Assembly (NCBI GenBank): GCA_030428945.1
Contig: JAUIEC010000014.1
Coordinates: 97,388-161,387 of the forward strand
Direction of reading: 5' to 3'
Length of the DNA stretch: 64,000 nucleotides
Source of the DNA: Phycisphaerae bacterium
Lineage (GTDB): Bacteria > Planctomycetota > Phycisphaerae > UBA1845 > Fen-1342
Positions 1 to 7,501 of this stretch are shown piece after piece. The notes under the pieces are model-generated. The model did not search any database, was not told where the DNA came from, and saw nothing but the letters and a program-made list of their open reading frames with translations. How positions within the stretch are numbered: the stretch's first letter is position 1; the number at the start of each line of letters is the position of its first letter. Made by a program: the position numbers and the translations under genes.

Positions 1-1113
1 ATGATCGGCGGATCGGGAACGACGCCGACCCTTCTGCCGGATGGTCGCACGTTCACCCTCGCGCACCCGGTCGTCTGGGATACCGAGAACCTGGTGCCGG
101 TCGATGTTACGCCGGCCGGCTCCGTCGGCGGGCAGATCTTCGACGTCGAGGGCGACCTGCTGGTCGGCTGGTTCTGGCACACCTGGACCTGCCCGGGCGG
201 AACCCAGTCGTGGACCTGCGCCTGGCAGTCCGCCGGTTTCTGGACGGCCCCCAGCATGAACTTCCTCGAGGCGGTGCATTCGTCCGGCGCCGAGTACGAC
301 GCGGCATATGGCACCGACGGATTCGGGATGGTCGGCACGCTGACCTACGAATACACCGAGGGCAACTACGACTCGCGCGCACACTACTGGCCGGGCACCG
401 GCGGTACGTACTCGCTGCACAACGCGGCCTACAGCGACAGCTTCGCGTACGCCGTCGATGGCGACCGACAGTTCGGCTCGGCCCGTGCAGGCTCCTCGAA
501 CCACGCGATGATGTGGACCGGCAGCGCAAGCACGCAGACGGATCTGCACCCCGGTGGTTTCACGACTTCGACGATCAGCGGTGCCGGGAACGGTCAGGCC
601 GTCGGCCATGCCGGGAATGGCTCGGCCGGCAGTCACGCCGGACTGTGGATTCCCGACGCGGCCGCGTTCATCGACCTGCATCCGGACGGGACCACCGCCA
701 GCTCGGCCGTCGCGGCGCATGGCGGCATCCAGGCCGGCAACGTCGATGGCGGTGCGGCACTGTGGGTCGGGAGTGCCGAGACGTGGATCGACCTGCACCT
801 GAGCGTCCCGCCCGCGTTCACCAGCTCCTACGCCGAGGATTTCGAGATGCTGCCCGACGGCCGGATGATCGTCGTGGGGTATGGCTACAACAGCGCCACC
901 ACGCGGACCGAAGCGCTCGTCTGGCGGAGCCTGGTTGCCGTTCCCGGCGACCTCGACAGCGACGGCGATGTCGACCTGAGCGACCTGGCGATCGTGCTCG
1001 GCGACTTCGGCTGCACGCAGCCACCGGCCGCGACCTGCCCAGGCGATGCCGACGGCGACGGCGACACGGATCTGAGCGACCTGGCCGAGGTCCTGGCGAA
1101 CTTCGGCACCTGA
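1..1113 (+). CDS. Secreted HAF-like repeat protein with C-terminal dockerin-like module (5' end probably cut by window edge)
   Basis: The reading frame is open from the first base and no signal peptide is visible, so the N-terminus probably lies outside the window. The body has degenerate repeats of the form 'W...(T/I)DLHP(D/G)G', near residues 170, 220 and 260, each followed by a Gly/Ala-rich 'AVGHAGNG'-like stretch. This pattern is typical of extracellular HAF-type repeat proteins. The last 55 residues hold two EF-hand-like dockerin-type units (DSDGDVDLSDLAIVLGDFG, then DADGDGDTDLSDLAEVLANFG, split by a Cys-containing linker). These modules bind calcium in the family and are common at the C-termini of planctomycete secreted proteins. 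The biological role is unknown. The open frame continues past the stop into the neighbouring mosaic pseudogene, so the two may share a history. Confidence 0.7.
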   Translation: MIGGSGTTPTLLPDGRTFTLAHPVVWDTENLVPVDVTPAGSVGGQIFDVEGDLLVGWFWHTWTCPGGTQSWTCAWQSAGFWTAPSMNFLEAVHSSGAEYDAAYGTDGFGMVGTLTYEYTEGNYDSRAHYWPGTGGTYSLHNAAYSDSFAYAVDGDRQFGSARAGSSNHAMMWTGSASTQTDLHPGGFTTSTISGAGNGQAVGHAGNGSAGSHAGLWIPDAAAFIDLHPDGTTASSAVAAHGGIQAGNVDGGAALWVGSAETWIDLHLSVPPAFTSSYAEDFEMLPDGRMIVVGYGYNSATTRTEALVWRSLVAVPGDLDSDGDVDLSDLAIVLGDFGCTQPPAATCPGDADGDGDTDLSDLAEVLANFGT

Positions 1114-1263
1114 GGACGCCCACCATCTCACGCCGAGACATGCAAAACACTGCTAATCAGTAACTTACGCGGATTTCGCGAGTCCGCACCGCACCCACCG
1201 GCGGCGGCCCGGGGTCCGCCCCGCGCGGCCGAACCGCCCGCCTGCCGTGCCCCTGCGCACACG

Positions 1264-2106
1264 AACAAAGACCGGATTCACCGCGACGATCGCGGTCCGT
1301 TCGGGAGCGAGTCGGTCATCGCGACGCCGGTCATCATCGAGGGCCAGGGCCATGTGATCGAACGCGACGCCGGCGCGACGGACCTGTTCCGTTTCTTCCG
1401 CGTGGTCCAGGGCGACCTGACGCTCGTCGACACGACGCTCCGCAACGGCATCGGGGACACCGGGATCGGCGGTGGCAGCGTCCTCGTCTCCAACGGCGCG
1501 CTGCAGGTGACAAACAGCAGCCTGACCGACAATTCCGCCGGTCGCGGCGGAGCGATCACGCTGGCCGGAGCCAACTCCTCAGCCGAACTCGACGGCGTTC
1601 TCTTCGCCGGCAACATCGTCAACGACGGTGGTTCGGGTGGGGCGATCACCGTGATCAACGGGGCCCGGTTGACCGTCCGCAACTCCACCTTTGCCGGGAA
1701 CCAGTCCGTTCGTAACGGCGGCGCAATCTCGATCGAGAGCACCGACGCCTCGGCCACCATCCTGAACAGCACCTTCTCGGGGAACGCGACCCACATCGCC
1801 GGCGTGGGCATGGATCAAGCTTCCGCAAAAACAGATCGATCTGAGAACCTGGGACAACATGGTCGTCGAGAAGTGGGACGCTCAGGACCTCTCCTATCCG
1901 TTCGTGATCCGCGTCTTCAACGAACAGCGCGACGACGAGGGCCGCATCAAGGCGGCATCCCGCACGGCTGCGATGCCGACGGCAACGGCGACACCAACGG
2001 TGACGACCTGGTGGACCTCAGCGCCCCGGCGATCCTCCTCGGCCGCTTCGGAATCGGCTGCCAGCGCCGACCTCCGGGACACGTGGGGGTTTTCCGGACT
2101 TCCTAG
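1264..2106 (+). pseudogene. Mosaic remnant of a choice-of-anchor/beta-helix surface protein with a foreign insert
   Basis: In one frame the start reads as the N-terminal part of a right-handed beta-helix protein. It contains ESVIATPVIIEGQGHVIERD, which in intact homologues follows a signal peptide, then repeated 'NSSLTDNSAGRGGAI' and 'NSTFAGNQSVRNGGAI' rungs. No signal peptide and no ATG precede it; the first in-frame start is a GTG at 1354. From about 1802 to about 1960 the plausible protein is in another frame (WIKLPQKQIDLRTWD, then SYPFVIRVFNEQRDDEGRIK). I do not recognise this segment. The original frame then resumes with a dockerin-like tail (DADGNGDTNGDDLVDL to about 2060). The gene therefore looks like beta-helix head, unrelated middle and dockerin tail joined by rearrangement. 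A chimeric assembly is the alternative. Confidence 0.55.
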
Positions 2107-2547
2107 AATGCGGTGCCTTGGGCCCAGGGCAGGTGTTTCCTTTCCGGCACACCGCGTCAGCGGCTGACGCTACTGGTGCGTGATCGTGGAACTCGGGCGA
2201 CCGCAAACCCGAACGCCACAACATCAGGGGAGACCGAGCGACAAGTCGGGGGCGGGATCACCCGCTCCCGACCTGTCCGCATGCGCGGAACCTCGCGAGC
2301 GCCGGCGGAAGATCTCGACTCGGCAACGGTCCGGCGATCACCTGCGAACGACACCCCGCCGCACGGATGTTCCGGCCCCCGCCACCGCACATCGCGACGA
2401 CACCACTCTCTTCCGCGCCGGCCGACCCGATCATCGAACCGCGAAAACGCCGGGATTACGCGTTAGTCCGCGGCGGAACGCGCGCTAGGTAGGGCAGCGT
2501 CAACTCTCGCTCACTCGACACGCCACCCGCGGCGGGAAGGAAGCAGC
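2107..2547. other. Intergenic region, no gene seen
   Basis: About 440 bases between the pseudogene and the beta-helix gene. Short open frames exist on both strands, but none has a ribosome binding site or a protein-like composition. The only clear signal is a ribosome binding site (GGAAGGA) just before the next gene. Confidence 0.6.
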
Positions 2548-5400
2548 ATGCATACGCGCAGCGCCGGCACCGGCCTGATTCTGATCACGGCGGCCCTGAT
2601 CGCTACACCGCACTCCGCCCGGGCGGAAGACTTCGTCGTTGCGAACGGCGATCCGCAGAACCTGATCGACGCGATCAACGCGGCGAACGCGAACGGCGAA
2701 CCAGACCGCATCTTCTGCGACGAATACAACTTCCGGATCGCCGAGGTGGACAACATGACGGACGGGCCGAACGGCCTGCCGTCGATCACCAGCAACATCG
2801 AGATCCGCGGCTATTACACGCAGGTGCAGCGCTCAGCCGAGAGTGGTACGCCGCCGCTGCGACTGTTCCACGTGTCCGAGAGCGGCACGCTGCGGCTGAC
2901 GGAACTGACGATCTCGAACGGGCACGCCGACCTCGGCGGAGCCGTGTTCAATCGAGGTACGCTGATTCTCGAGCCGGGTCCCGAATCCGACGGCGTCTAC
3001 GTGCTCGACAACTACGCGGAGAATTCCGGCGGCGGGATTTACAACGCACCGGGCGCAACGCTGATGGCGGAAGAGACACAATTCTGGTCCAACCACACGA
3101 ACGGCGACGGCGGTTTCCTGGCGAACTTTGGAACCGCAACCCTGCAACAGTGCCAGATCTGGGACAACGTGGCCGGCGTGACCGGTCCGGACGGTCGCGG
3201 TGGCGCGATCTTCAACGCGGCCGAACTGACGGTCGAGCGGGCGACGATGGCCGGCAACATCGCGTCGTCGCTGGGCGGCGGCCTGCACACCTCCGGGAAC
3301 TGCCTGCTGGTCAACTCGACGGTCAGCGGCAATACCGCCGGCGACGCGGGCGGCGGCCTGCTCGATGACGGGGGCACCTGCGCGGTGGTCCAGTGCACCA
3401 TCGCGGAGAACGCGGGGGCGGTCGGCGCCGGCGTGCGGGCCCACGCGACCGACAGCGTGCTGAGCCTGAACAACACGATCGTGGCGAACAGCCTCGGCGT
3501 CGACTGCGATGGTGCGACGGCAGTGATCGACAACGGCTTCAACCTGATCGCCGATGCAACCTGCCTGACGACCGCGACCAGCCTGAGTGGCGATCCGCTG
3601 CTCGGCCCGCTTGCCGCGAATGGCTATCCGACCAACTACATCCTCACCCGCTCCCGACCGGCCACGCACGAATTGCTGCCCGGCAGTATCGCCCGCAACG
3701 CCGGAGACTGTGCGGAGGGATCGCAATCGATGGATCAGCGCGGCTTCGACCGCCCGCGCGCGGGAGCCTGCGATATCGGCGCGTTCGAAGCGTGCCAGTT
3801 CGATCCGCAGATTCCCGATGGCGACGGGGACGCACTGTTCCACGCGATCACCTGCGCGGAAGAGACGCTGAGCGCGGAAGTCATCGAACTCGCGGAGAAC
3901 GGCACCTACCTGCTGACCAATGAGAACCTCCCGTCGCTGCACACCACGGTCGTGATCAACGCCAACGGCTCCCTCTTGCAGCGGGTGCGCGATCCGAACG
4001 AAACCGCCAGTTTCTTCTCGGTCAGCGGTCACGCCGAGTGGACCGTCAACGACGCCCGCCTGACCGGCGCCAACCAGGTGGCGTACGCAGGGTGGCGTGG
4101 CCACGTGACGCTGAATCGTTGCGAACTCTTCGAGAATGACACCACCTGGCGCACGCTTGTGTCGGCGGGGGGCTCCAACCTGGCCGAAGTGACGCTGAAC
4201 GACTGCCTGATTCGCGACAACGTCGGCGACGGCCTGACCTCCGGGCGGGTGCGCGTGCACAACTCGGTGATCCGCGGCAACAGCGCGGGCATCTCCTCGG
4301 GCCTCGGTGTCAGCGATTCGGTCATCGACGGGAACGCGGGCACCGGCTACTACGGCGGTGGACCGATCACCAACACCGTGATCATCAACAACACCGGCGA
4401 CTACGGCGTCGAATTGCGCGGCGAAGCGACGATCGAGGACTGCCTGATCGGCAACAACCAACAGGGCGTTTACGTCTTCACGGATCGGCCGTGCGTCATC
4501 CGCCGCTGCCAGATCGTCGACAACGCCTCGTACGGCATCCAGAACTACCGCAACGCCGAGGTTCATGTCGAACAGTGCGAGATTGCCGGTAACGCGACAG
4601 CGGTCCTCAACCGCCGAACCGTCGCGGCCCTCGGCGGGACGATGATCATCCGCGACAGCGAGATCCACGGGAACACCGGGGGATTCAGCGGCGTCATCGA
4701 CAACGGGTTCGAGATGACGATCCGCAACACCGCCATCCACGGGAACGGGCAGGCGATCTGGAACCGTCCGTCGTCCGAAGGATCGCTGGCGGTCACCAAC
4801 TCGACGATCAGCGGCAACCTGCACGGCATCCGCAACTGGGGTCCGCTTTCGCTGCGGAATGTGACGCTTACCGGAAACGGCGGCGGACCGGCCGGTGGCG
4901 GGATCACCAACGCGGACGGCGCGTTGGCGACGGTCACAAACTCAATCCTGGCGGGGAACCCGGACGGCGACTGCGCCGGCGAGACGCCGATCATGGACCT
5001 CGGACACAACATCATCGGCGATGCGGCCTGCATCACGGATCCGACCAGCTTCGCGGCCGACCCGCTGCTCGGCCCGCTGGCTGACAACGGCGGACTGACG
5101 CCGACGCACGCGCTGCTGCCCGGCAGCCCGGCGATCGACGCGGGCGACTGCGGCGAGGTGAACGACGATCAGCGCGGCGTCGCCCGGCCGCGCGGGCGGG
5201 CCTGCGACATCGGCGCGGTCGAAGCGCCGTGCGCGGGGGACATCACCGGGGACGGCCAGGTCGACATGCTCGATCTGGCGGAACTGCTCCAGCAATTCGG
5301 ACGGGCCGGCGATTCGCGCAGCGGCGACCTGAACGCCGACGGCCGCGTGAACCTGACTGACCTGGCGATCGTCCTGGCCGGCACCGGCCAGCCCTGCTGA
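2548..5400 (+). CDS. Secreted choice-of-anchor Q beta-helix protein with dockerin-like C-terminus
   Basis: A 950-residue secreted protein. The ATG is preceded by GGAAGGA, and the product begins with a classical signal peptide ending near ARA-ED at residue 27. It has two copies of the same architecture. Each is a right-handed beta-helix of 'NSTVSGNTAGDAGGG'-type rungs that closes with a choice-of-anchor Q motif: DPLLGPLAANG near residue 349 with DQRGFDRPRAGACDIGAFE near 396, and DPLLGPLADNGG near 838 with DQRGVARPRGRACDIGAVE near 874. The final 55 residues are a two-unit dockerin-like module (DITGDGQVDMLDLAELLQQFG, then DLNADGRVNLTDLAIVL). Family members are surface-exposed adhesin- or polysaccharide-associated proteins. 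No enzymatic activity can be assigned. The internal duplication suggests fusion of two paralogous units. Confidence 0.85.
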   Translation: MHTRSAGTGLILITAALIATPHSARAEDFVVANGDPQNLIDAINAANANGEPDRIFCDEYNFRIAEVDNMTDGPNGLPSITSNIEIRGYYTQVQRSAESGTPPLRLFHVSESGTLRLTELTISNGHADLGGAVFNRGTLILEPGPESDGVYVLDNYAENSGGGIYNAPGATLMAEETQFWSNHTNGDGGFLANFGTATLQQCQIWDNVAGVTGPDGRGGAIFNAAELTVERATMAGNIASSLGGGLHTSGNCLLVNSTVSGNTAGDAGGGLLDDGGTCAVVQCTIAENAGAVGAGVRAHATDSVLSLNNTIVANSLGVDCDGATAVIDNGFNLIADATCLTTATSLSGDPLLGPLAANGYPTNYILTRSRPATHELLPGSIARNAGDCAEGSQSMDQRGFDRPRAGACDIGAFEACQFDPQIPDGDGDALFHAITCAEETLSAEVIELAENGTYLLTNENLPSLHTTVVINANGSLLQRVRDPNETASFFSVSGHAEWTVNDARLTGANQVAYAGWRGHVTLNRCELFENDTTWRTLVSAGGSNLAEVTLNDCLIRDNVGDGLTSGRVRVHNSVIRGNSAGISSGLGVSDSVIDGNAGTGYYGGGPITNTVIINNTGDYGVELRGEATIEDCLIGNNQQGVYVFTDRPCVIRRCQIVDNASYGIQNYRNAEVHVEQCEIAGNATAVLNRRTVAALGGTMIIRDSEIHGNTGGFSGVIDNGFEMTIRNTAIHGNGQAIWNRPSSEGSLAVTNSTISGNLHGIRNWGPLSLRNVTLTGNGGGPAGGGITNADGALATVTNSILAGNPDGDCAGETPIMDLGHNIIGDAACITDPTSFAADPLLGPLADNGGLTPTHALLPGSPAIDAGDCGEVNDDQRGVARPRGRACDIGAVEAPCAGDITGDGQVDMLDLAELLQQFGRAGDSRSGDLNADGRVNLTDLAIVLAGTGQPC

Positions 5401-5658
5401 CCCCGCTTGCCCCACGCGGTCCTGGCGAGAAGCGGGTGTTCCGGCTCGGTGTCGTCGAACAGGCCGCACCGCTCGTAGTCCGTCTCGATCAACCGCGATT
5501 GTCGGGTCGACCCTTCCGAGCGTCGCGGTGCTGAACGGGCGCCCAGCAAGTGCCGACCGACGCGCTGCTGGACGGATCTGATTCCGTACGGCCCGAGCGC
5601 CGATTTCGGCTATGATTCCATGACTGCGACAGCCGCAACGACAACCGCCCGGAGCGGT

Positions 5659-5686
5659 TTGACGATTGCCCGCAGGAACGATAAGC
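5659..5686 (+). promoter_or_regulatory. Weak candidate sigma-70 promoter for tRNA-Thr
   Basis: TTGACG at 5659-5664 is followed after 16-17 bases by ATAAGC, which is only a fair -10 match. It lies about 20 bases upstream of the tRNA. The other roughly 250 bases after the upstream gene (5401-5658) show no gene. Confidence 0.3.
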
Positions 5687-5705
5687 CTATCCAGGCAAGG
5701 CCTTT

Positions 5706-5778
5706 GCCACCGTAGCTCAATTGGCAGAGCAGCGGTTTTGTAAACCGCAGGTTCGGGGTTCGAGTCCCCGCGGTGGCT
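5706..5778 (+). tRNA. tRNA-Thr, anticodon TGT
   Basis: A complete 73-base cloverleaf. Acceptor stem GCCACCG pairs with CGGTGGC; the D arm is GCTC/GAGC; the anticodon stem GCGGT/ACCGC encloses loop TTTGTAA with anticodon TGT at 5739-5741; the T arm is CGGGG/CCCCG with TTCGAGT loop. The CCA end is not encoded; TTT follows. The TGT anticodon reads ACA and, by wobble, other ACN threonine codons. It stands alone, not in a tRNA cluster. Confidence 0.97.
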
Positions 5779-5850
5779 TTCAACGCAAGTCTTGCCGACC
5801 CCGCGAGATACGGGGACCTGCCGGAGCTTCCGTTGCGGTTTCCGCCGGCA

Positions 5851-6480
5851 TCACCTGCGCCGGCAGAACACGGCTGCGCTGACCAGCAGCATTCCGAGCG
5901 TGCCTGGTTCGGGAATGAAAATCCGGAACGCCAGTTCCACGCCACCGCTCCCGCCGCGCCAGGAGTCCGCCGGCTCGTGGCGGAACCACACGCCGCCGTC
6001 GGTGCTGCTGTCGTGCCAGGCCCAGAGCCAGTCGGATGGAAACGCGAGGGTATCGTTGACGATACTCAACAGGTACTCGCCCGCGGGCAGCGCAACTGGC
6101 GAGAACTCAGCCTGATAGCGAAACACGTCGTTGCCGAACGGGAGCCTGCCGCCGGTCGCGTCGCGGGCCACGCTACCAGCATCGACGACCGCGATCGGTG
6201 TTACAAGTGGCTCACCGTCCACCATTTCATAGAATTGCAGCGAGAACTCGTCAGCCCCGGCCGGTAGGGGATCGCCGTTCTTGTAGGCGCCCCACCACTC
6301 CACACACGTTACCGAGACGGGCTCGTCGGCCGGGAAATTGTCGCCGTACTGGATCGGAAAGCTCGGATCACTCACGAAGGCATTGCTGTTCGCGGGACCA
6401 CCATTGTCGTAGTAGAGAACCGTGTCGCCGAGTACCGGACAGGCACAACCCACCAACAGAACCATACTGAACAGACGCAT
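5851..6480 (-). CDS. PEP-CTERM sorting-domain protein, exported
   Basis: A 209-residue exported protein. The start at 6480 is chosen because GGAGGAG lies ten bases upstream and the product then begins with a short signal peptide (MRLFSMVLLVG, cleavage near VLG-D). A longer in-frame extension upstream has no signal character. The middle is a beta-rich domain with many aromatic residues and no recognised catalytic motif. The C-terminus has the PEP-CTERM pattern: IPEPGTLG, a hydrophobic stretch, then the basic end CRRR. In other bacteria this signal is processed by an exosortase and the protein is tied to the envelope or exopolysaccharide. The gene converges on the tRNA. Its function beyond sorting is unknown. 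Confidence 0.85.
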   Translation of the reverse strand: MRLFSMVLLVGCACPVLGDTVLYYDNGGPANSNAFVSDPSFPIQYGDNFPADEPVSVTCVEWWGAYKNGDPLPAGADEFSLQFYEMVDGEPLVTPIAVVDAGSVARDATGGRLPFGNDVFRYQAEFSPVALPAGEYLLSIVNDTLAFPSDWLWAWHDSSTDGGVWFRHEPADSWRGGSGGVELAFRIFIPEPGTLGMLLVSAAVFCRRR

Positions 6481-6917
6481 GCGCACGACAACTCCTCCAG
6501 CAAAACTGCGTGTTGGCTCGGACCCGTTGGCGGTCGATACTGATTCCCGCCTCGCGACCCGACTCGGCTGCTGCGACACCGGCCGCGAACCTGGTCCGTC
6601 CATTGCCCCGGTTCAATCGACTGTCTCAAGGGGATTCCTGCGAGCACCCGCGAGGCCCACCAGCATGATCGTACCGATTCGCATCGACGAACGGCAAGGG
6701 TGCATCGCGGCTCCGCCGTTGACGGCCAATCCCAGCCTGTCGGGCTCTCTTTCCAAGAGGTTCAGGGCAGGCGGCGTTTCCGCTGCCTTCCTCGGATCGG
6801 GGCCCCGAGGGGCGGGGAATGGACTTGCGCCTTGGCAAACGCTGCCCGAGTTCATAATGTTCACTTGGACAAACGCTTACGGATTCTCAGGCGTCGTCGG
6901 GTCGCCGCCGCCGGCGG
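6481..6917. other. Intergenic region between divergent genes, no gene seen
   Basis: About 437 bases separate the PEP-CTERM gene (minus) from the sigma factor gene (plus). This region should hold both promoters, but no convincing -35/-10 pair stands out on either strand. Short open frames here have no ribosome binding site. Confidence 0.5.
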
Positions 6918-7478
6918 ATGGGTTCGATGGACAACGTGACACAACTGCTCGACGCCCTGCGATGCGGCGACGCCTCCGCCCGCCAGCGCCTGTTCCCGCT
7001 CGTCTATGACGAACTGCGGGCCCTGGCCGGGCACCTCCAGCGCAACCCGAACCACACCGTCCAGCCCACCGCGCTCGTCCACGAAGCCTTCATGCGCATG
7101 GTCGGCGCCGACAGCCGACCGCACGATCGCCGCCATTTCTTCAACGTGGCCGCCACCGCGATGCGGCAGGTCCTGGTCGACCACGCCCGACGACAGCAGG
7201 CCCGCAAGAGAGATGCGGTCCGCGAACGACTCAGCGTCCACGGCAACCTGGCCGATGACGATGCCGGCACCAGCCTGGACCTGCTCGACTTCGAGGAGGC
7301 CCTGCAGCAACTCGAACGGACCGACCCGCGCCAGGCCCGCGTCGTCGAACTGCGCTTCATCGTCGGACTCAGCATCGCAGAAGTGGCACAGATCCTAGAG
7401 GTGTCCCCTCGAACCGTTAACGTAGACTGGAAAATGGCCCAGGCGTGGCTGAAACGCACCATCGCGGACGATCCATAA
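6918..7478 (+). CDS. ECF-family RNA polymerase sigma factor
   Basis: A 186-residue ECF sigma factor of the type common in planctomycetes and acidobacteria. Region 2 spans about residues 5-85, with the LVHEAFMRM and RRHFFNVAATAMRQVLVDHAR motifs that bind core polymerase and the -10 element. Region 4 (about 125-180) has the helix-turn-helix (ELRFIVGLSIAEVAQILEVS, then RTVNVDWKMAQAWLKR). ATG codons at 6918 and 6927 are both possible; neither has a strong ribosome binding site. The kinase gene begins 23 bases after the stop, so the two form one transcription unit. The kinase probably controls activity of this sigma factor, since no anti-sigma gene is adjacent. The target promoters are unknown. 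Confidence 0.92.
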   Translation: MGSMDNVTQLLDALRCGDASARQRLFPLVYDELRALAGHLQRNPNHTVQPTALVHEAFMRMVGADSRPHDRRHFFNVAATAMRQVLVDHARRQQARKRDAVRERLSVHGNLADDDAGTSLDLLDFEEALQQLERTDPRQARVVELRFIVGLSIAEVAQILEVSPRTVNVDWKMAQAWLKRTIADDP

Positions 7479-7501
7479 CCCGCACCAAACAAAGGCCCCC
7501 C

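Noticed and set aside
2833..4824. A 660-codon minus-strand frame opposite the beta-helix gene
   Set aside because: Its composition mirrors the sense strand, it lacks a start signal, and the sense gene has a signal peptide and domain repeats.
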